A DNA stretch of 64,000 bases from Strongyloides papillosus. Taxonomy: Eukaryota > Nematoda > Chromadorea > Rhabditida > Strongyloididae. The translations under genes were made by a program, and so were the position numbers. Under the pieces are notes generated by a model. It was not told the origin of the DNA and did no database searches. It saw nothing but the letters and a program-made list of their open reading frames with translations. Below are positions 59,818-64,000 of this stretch, one piece after another. Location: NCBI GenBank assembly GCA_005656395.1, contig SRSI01000010.1, positions 2,418,001-2,482,000 on the forward strand. The letters are read 5' to 3'. Within the stretch, counting starts at the first letter, position 1; the number at the start of each line of letters is the position of its first letter.

Positions 59818-62800
59818 TTAAAGTATTCCTTTAAAACGATGTAAAGTTGCAAATTGTAAAAGTCCATTGTCACCATTGTCATCGAAGTTAAAAATTCTAT
59901 AGTAGAGATCAATTGTCACGGAGTACGGATCAAGTCTGGCGAGGTTAAAAATAAATTTTCTACTTACAAATGAGTATAATCTTGAAAGTTCCGGTGTTTG
60001 AGGCGCTATCGCCAATTCATAGATGAATTCAATGATAAATGATATTGTCGGTTTTAGATGTCCACTTAATGTTTCTTTATAAAATCTAGAAAATACAATT
60101 TCTAAAGTGTTCATGTTTGGGTCTTCCTCATTAAAGGAAAGTTGTCTTTCATATATTTCATTATGTTTCCTATTTTCAGATACCCAAATCATGCAACACA
60201 TTGACCTTACTAGAAGCCTTGCCAATGCGGATCTTCCTGGTTGATGTGTTGCCATATACCAAGTATCGGCATTAAGTATCGAATCAACAATATGTTTTGT
60301 AATTTCATTAAAGCACTCACTCGGCCTACAAAATGCTATAGAGAGTAGGAGAGAAGAAGCTAAATCTAATTCATCAGGTGTCTCAAGTCTAAGTAACTCT
60401 TGAAAACATGAATCACACCATGAAGTTATTCCTTTTACAGAAATATAATGATCAAATATTCGCAATGCTTCAGGAAAAACAAAATTATGTTTTATAGTAT
60501 ATATCATGGCATCCGCAATAATATGCGGATGAGGGATTTCTTTATACTCTAGTACCGGTAGTGTTTTTCTAAATCCACTTATCAAAAAATGTGTTCCAGG
60601 TTGTTGAACAGCTTTAATTTTTACCAAATCATTTATCTTTCTTCCTATAATATTATATACAAAATGCCATTTATCATAAACTGTTTTATCGTCGAATTCC
60701 CCTTTCTTTAATACAATTTGAATTGCATCAAGTACCTCATTTCGAGCATGAGTATTATTACCTGTTTCAAGACATTGAAATAGGCAAATAACTAATGATG
60801 GCATTGACCTAAAACACCAAATAGCGTCTAAAATATTGCTCTTATCATGTAATTTCTTTCTTATGTCTTCACATAATGTAAAGGCTATTTTTGGAATCAA
60901 TTTTATGGCTTCTGCAAAATCTATTTCATCGTTCCAAAAAGGTTTATCTTTATACAAATTATCCACAATTATCCTTGTTTGACTATCTATTTCCTCATCA
61001 TTTTCTACTTTTGACGCACATTTCAATCCTTCTATCTTCACCTCACTACCTTCAAACATTTTTTCACCACCTTCATTTTCTTTATCATCTTTAGCTTCTC
61101 CTCCTTCATTTATATCATCTCTTTTTATATCATTTCCTACTAAATTAAGATTTTCAGTATCGTCCATTTTTTCATCATTCTCTTGGACTACCTTTTTTTC
61201 ATCCTGTTCTGTACTTTTTTTAACATTCTTACTATTTTCACCATCACTTATCGCATTGATAATTTGATCCAATTCATTTTCTACATCATCTGAAGGATTT
61301 TCGATTAATGCTATCGGTGGCGCATCCCAATCAAATTCGAAAGTACGTTCTTCAGGATCATTAGGAATATTTATTTTTTTATCAATCCTGGTATTCCAAA
61401 TATAAAACAAAAACGATTCTTCATTTTCACTTTCCTCTCCTTTTTTCGGTAATCCAACAAATTCTTCTATAGTAAAATCTGGGAAGTGGAAATATATTCT
61501 AAAAAGCAATATCAAAGTTGTGTCAAACAATTCTAGACGTATTGCCTTAGAATCGTCATCCAGTGAGTCATTTTTACATTGACACAAATAGTTAATTTTT
61601 GAAAATAGTCTGCTTAAGTTTCCAAGTTCTTCTTTGAACCACATTGTCATTAGAATACCTGTAAAACTATCTCCAAAACTGTCTCCAAAACTATCTCCAA
61701 AAACATCTCCTCCTTTCTCTATAATATGTTTTAGACCCGTCAAAACTGTTGAAAGATTATCTAAAGGTAGTTTTATTAGATATTCCCATGCATTTATACA
61801 TTCATTTAATGGAAAATTTATACTAGGCTTTAGATATAAACCATTTTCATATGTTTCTTTATTCTCCTTATAATCTAATGATCTAAAATACAGTGCTTGT
61901 TCCATATTAGATTCGCTAATTACACCTTCTCTTTCTAATCCACTTATAAAAAGTTCCCAAAAGCTATATTTACATTGAAAATCAACAATACATAATAATT
62001 TTGATTCTGTTGCTATTTTAGCTAGTGTTGCTACAATATCAATTTCATCTAACACCCGTAAATCACATATCAATGATTTAATAATTTTAGGAAATTTTAT
62101 AATTGCAAATCCTAAAAATAACCTTCCCTCACGTCTTGTTTTATTATTAGCAAAATTATATAAAACTCCTTTAAACATATCATATAACATTTTAATTTTA
62201 GTAAATTGCAAATTCTTTGATGCCATATAAACAGCTTCAGCAATATCTCTAGCTGATTCTAATGTACGTAATGTAGCATATACAGTCATCATTGATGAAA
62301 TTGATTCAAAATCATGGTGCAAACCCGAAGAGTAAGGCCTTTCCAAGGTTGATTTGAAAATTAAAACATTTTCTCTGATATATGAGGAGATTTCCGGATA
62401 TTTAGTTTCAAGAACAACAGCTCTAGATTCTAGAAGTTTTTTACATTCACTTGATTTTTTTGATGTAGCGTGTAGCAGTATACAATTATATCTGTTCTGC
62501 AGTAGTGCAAATAGTCTTTTAGCAACATAATTTGTGAATGTTTCACTCTCATCCCATGTTGATAATTCTACATACCAATTAAAAATACTTAAAATTTCTT
62601 CCGCAACTTTCATGACATCATTTCCTTTACTAGAAGTTGGCTTTTTTTTAGAAACCAAAAAATCAACAAATTTAAATAGAACGAAAAAGTTTCCTATCTT
62701 TTTTTTATCAAGTTTTTCAAATTTTGTTTTCAGTATTGCACCAATAACAATATCGCCTGATATTACACATAGATTTATCAAACTTTCTAATGGATTTAAA

Positions 62801-63044
62801 TATTTTAAGCCATAATTATCTTCATCAAAAAATGCTGTTATTATTAAACCTAGATTTGAAAATAAACAAAAAACATTCAAATAAATTAGAACATACCACA
62901 TATTTGGTGCATCTCCTTCCGCGTTAATGTTTTATTTTCGATGGCACTCTTTATAGTTGAAGCAAATTCAGAATTCTTTATTGTCCCCAGAGCTGCACAC
63001 TTAACAATGTTGAATATTTTAAAAACAATATCTTGTTCAGGCAT
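59818..63044 (-). CDS. lin-25: Mediator subunit 24 (MED24; LIN-25)
   Basis: Exons 63044-62897 and 62849-59818 (phase 1) give 1059 residues. It is a tail-module subunit of the Mediator co-activator. The protein is all-helical and divergent, but several blocks align with MED24: SSMMTVYATLRTLESARDIA, CKYSFWELFISGLEREGVIS, FLFYIWNTRIDKKINIPNDP, GITSWCDSCFQELLRLETPD and TWYMATHQPGRSALARLLVR. The C-terminus LLQFATLHRFKGIL is like the end of MED24. A highly acidic insert of about 100 residues sits near 530-640 (EQDEKKVVQENDEKMDDTEN), and a 12-base repeat encodes GDSFGDSFGDSF. C. elegans LIN-25 is the MED24 homolog acting in vulval development. Ortholog identity rests on pattern memory, not a search. 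Confidence 0.8.
61663..61710. repeat. 12-base coding microsatellite in MED24
   Basis: Four tandem 12-base units (AAAACTATCTCC type, the second with one change and the fourth degenerate) encode GDVF/GDSF repeats on the minus strand. The unit length keeps the reading frame, so copy-number variation would be tolerated. Confidence 0.85.
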
Positions 63045-63726
63045 TCTGAACAATAATTATTAAAAAGTTTGTTGTTTAAAGGTTTTGATAATGCATGAAA
63101 CGTTTCTCCAATAATATTGTTTCAGAATTAAATTGTTAAATTATATTGTAAAAGTCAATTAATGGCACTTATAATAGATATTAAGATTAGTATACAATAA
63201 TAATAATACTAATTTTTACAGCAAAATTGTAAAAAAACATCTGGAAGTACTATTCTAGACTTACAAGTGAAATTTATATTTACTAATAGAGACGTATTTT
63301 TTGTACATTCAAAGGATTAAGAAAAAGTGTTTTCATTGATCTATAATTCTAGGTGTTAGAGTTTCATTAATTAGAGTTTACATAAATCAACATTATCTAC
63401 AAAGAATTTTGAAAGAAGTTGCTTTTAAATACATAAAATTTATTTGTTTTTGCCAAAATACTTAAAAAATTAAATTTAATTATTTCATATTTATGCAAGA
63501 TTTCCCTATATTGTCATTGGAAGCAAAAATTAGCATTAATGGGAAAGCGAGAAATTTAACAAATTGTTTAATTTTTAAAAGTTTATTCATTTCAATAAAA
63601 AATACTTACAACTTTATTTATAAAACTGATAGAAAAAGGTTTTGACAAATTATAGTTTTTACCATTGGAGATTTATTAGTTTAATGATTAAAAATTAAAA
63701 ATAACATATTAAGAATGTTAATTATA
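63045..63726. other. Intergenic, MED24 promoter
   Basis: These 682 AT-rich bases lie between two minus-strand genes. I see nothing specific. Confidence 0.5.
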
Positions 63727-64000
63727 TCAAAATACGTACTGAGAAGGATTCACTGGTACTTTTGCACTTTCTGGGGAAGTAAAAGCATCTTTGGGGACAT
63801 TTACCAACTTCTTGAAAGTATCAATAGATTTATCAGTTTTTTTTTGTGTTTTTTCGTCTCGATTAGTAACAGGTTTGCTTACCACTTTTTTTTCATTTTG
63901 TTTACAATTTTCGACAATATCAACTATAGCTACATTACTAACTCTTACCTCATTATTAGGTCCACCTTTCAATAATCTTTTTGAGCCACTCTTCTTTGCT
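63727..64000 (-). CDS. 3' end of an unknown lysine-rich protein, 5' part beyond window
   Basis: The frame is open from the right edge to a stop at 63727. It encodes a basic, polar C-terminus with KKSGSKRLLKGGPNNEVRVS, KPVTNRDEKTQKKTDKSIDT and KDAFTSPESAKVPVNPSQ. No domain is visible. A GTAAGAGTTAG stretch inside could be a splice donor, so the exon structure is uncertain. The residues may belong to the C-terminal tail of a larger nuclear or cytoskeletal protein; no identity is offered. Confidence 0.5.
   Translation of the reverse strand, partial: AKKSGSKRLLKGGPNNEVRVSNVAIVDIVENCKQNEKKVVSKPVTNRDEKTQKKTDKSIDTFKKLVNVPKDAFTSPESAKVPVNPSQYVF

Overview
The window is eukaryotic nuclear DNA from a nematode. 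It is very AT-rich (roughly three quarters A+T by eye). Genes are compact, most introns are 40-55 bases with GTAAG/GTATG donors and TTTYAG acceptors, and many start codons sit a few bases after a TTTTAG-type acceptor, as expected for spliced-leader trans-splicing. Several products match C. elegans gene families (UNC-47, LIN-25/MED24, CES-1/Scratch, a SOL-2/Neto-like CUB protein, separase, core-1 galactosyltransferase). The extreme AT content suggests clade IV, Strongyloididae-like; that placement is inference. No tRNA, rRNA, transposon, CRISPR or viral sequence was recognised.

Layout. 1-3.1 kb (minus): the vesicular GABA transporter, cut by the left edge, then two tandem isochorismatase-fold hydrolases. 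3.6-8.6 kb (plus): CC2D1/Lgd and the APC/C subunit CDC16. 9.7-15 kb (plus): two neuronal-type membrane proteins, a CUB-CUB-LDLa Neto/SOL-2-like protein and an alpha-type Cys-loop receptor subunit that has lost the second Cys of its Cys-loop. 16.4-23.7 kb (plus): a coiled-coil tail-anchored KASH-like protein, a small helical protein, a four-TM protein, a 107-residue single-pass protein and a TMEM272-like four-TM protein. 23.9-30.6 kb: RanGAP (minus), eEF1A lysine methyltransferase 1, Roquin and a STRAD pseudokinase (plus). 30.6-32.3 kb: a histone cluster of H2B and H2A, divergent, plus H4. 34-45.9 kb: core-1 beta-1,3-galactosyltransferase (minus), STARD3-like (plus), a histidine phosphatase (minus), separase (plus) and an unrecognised Cys-rich protein (minus). 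46.9-57.1 kb: a Snail/Scratch zinc-finger factor (minus) with a long upstream region, a three-PAN-domain secreted protein, a twelve-finger C2H2 protein and a C2HC zinc-finger protein. 57.3-64 kb: ETHE1 persulfide dioxygenase (plus), an unrecognised protein with an RRM-like tail, Mediator MED24/LIN-25 and the 3' end of an unknown lysine-rich gene (all minus).

This is ordinary gene-dense nematode chromosome, not an operon-like functional system. Shared themes are cell division (CDC16, separase, RanGAP, histones) and neuronal or membrane function (UNC-47, Neto-like, Cys-loop receptor). The best leads are the KASH-like protein with a non-canonical C-terminus, the Cys-loop receptor missing a defining cysteine, histone genes that look spliced-leader-trans-spliced and lack 3' stem-loops, and several orphan proteins. 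All exon boundaries were read by eye from splice motifs and reading frame and have not been tested against transcripts.
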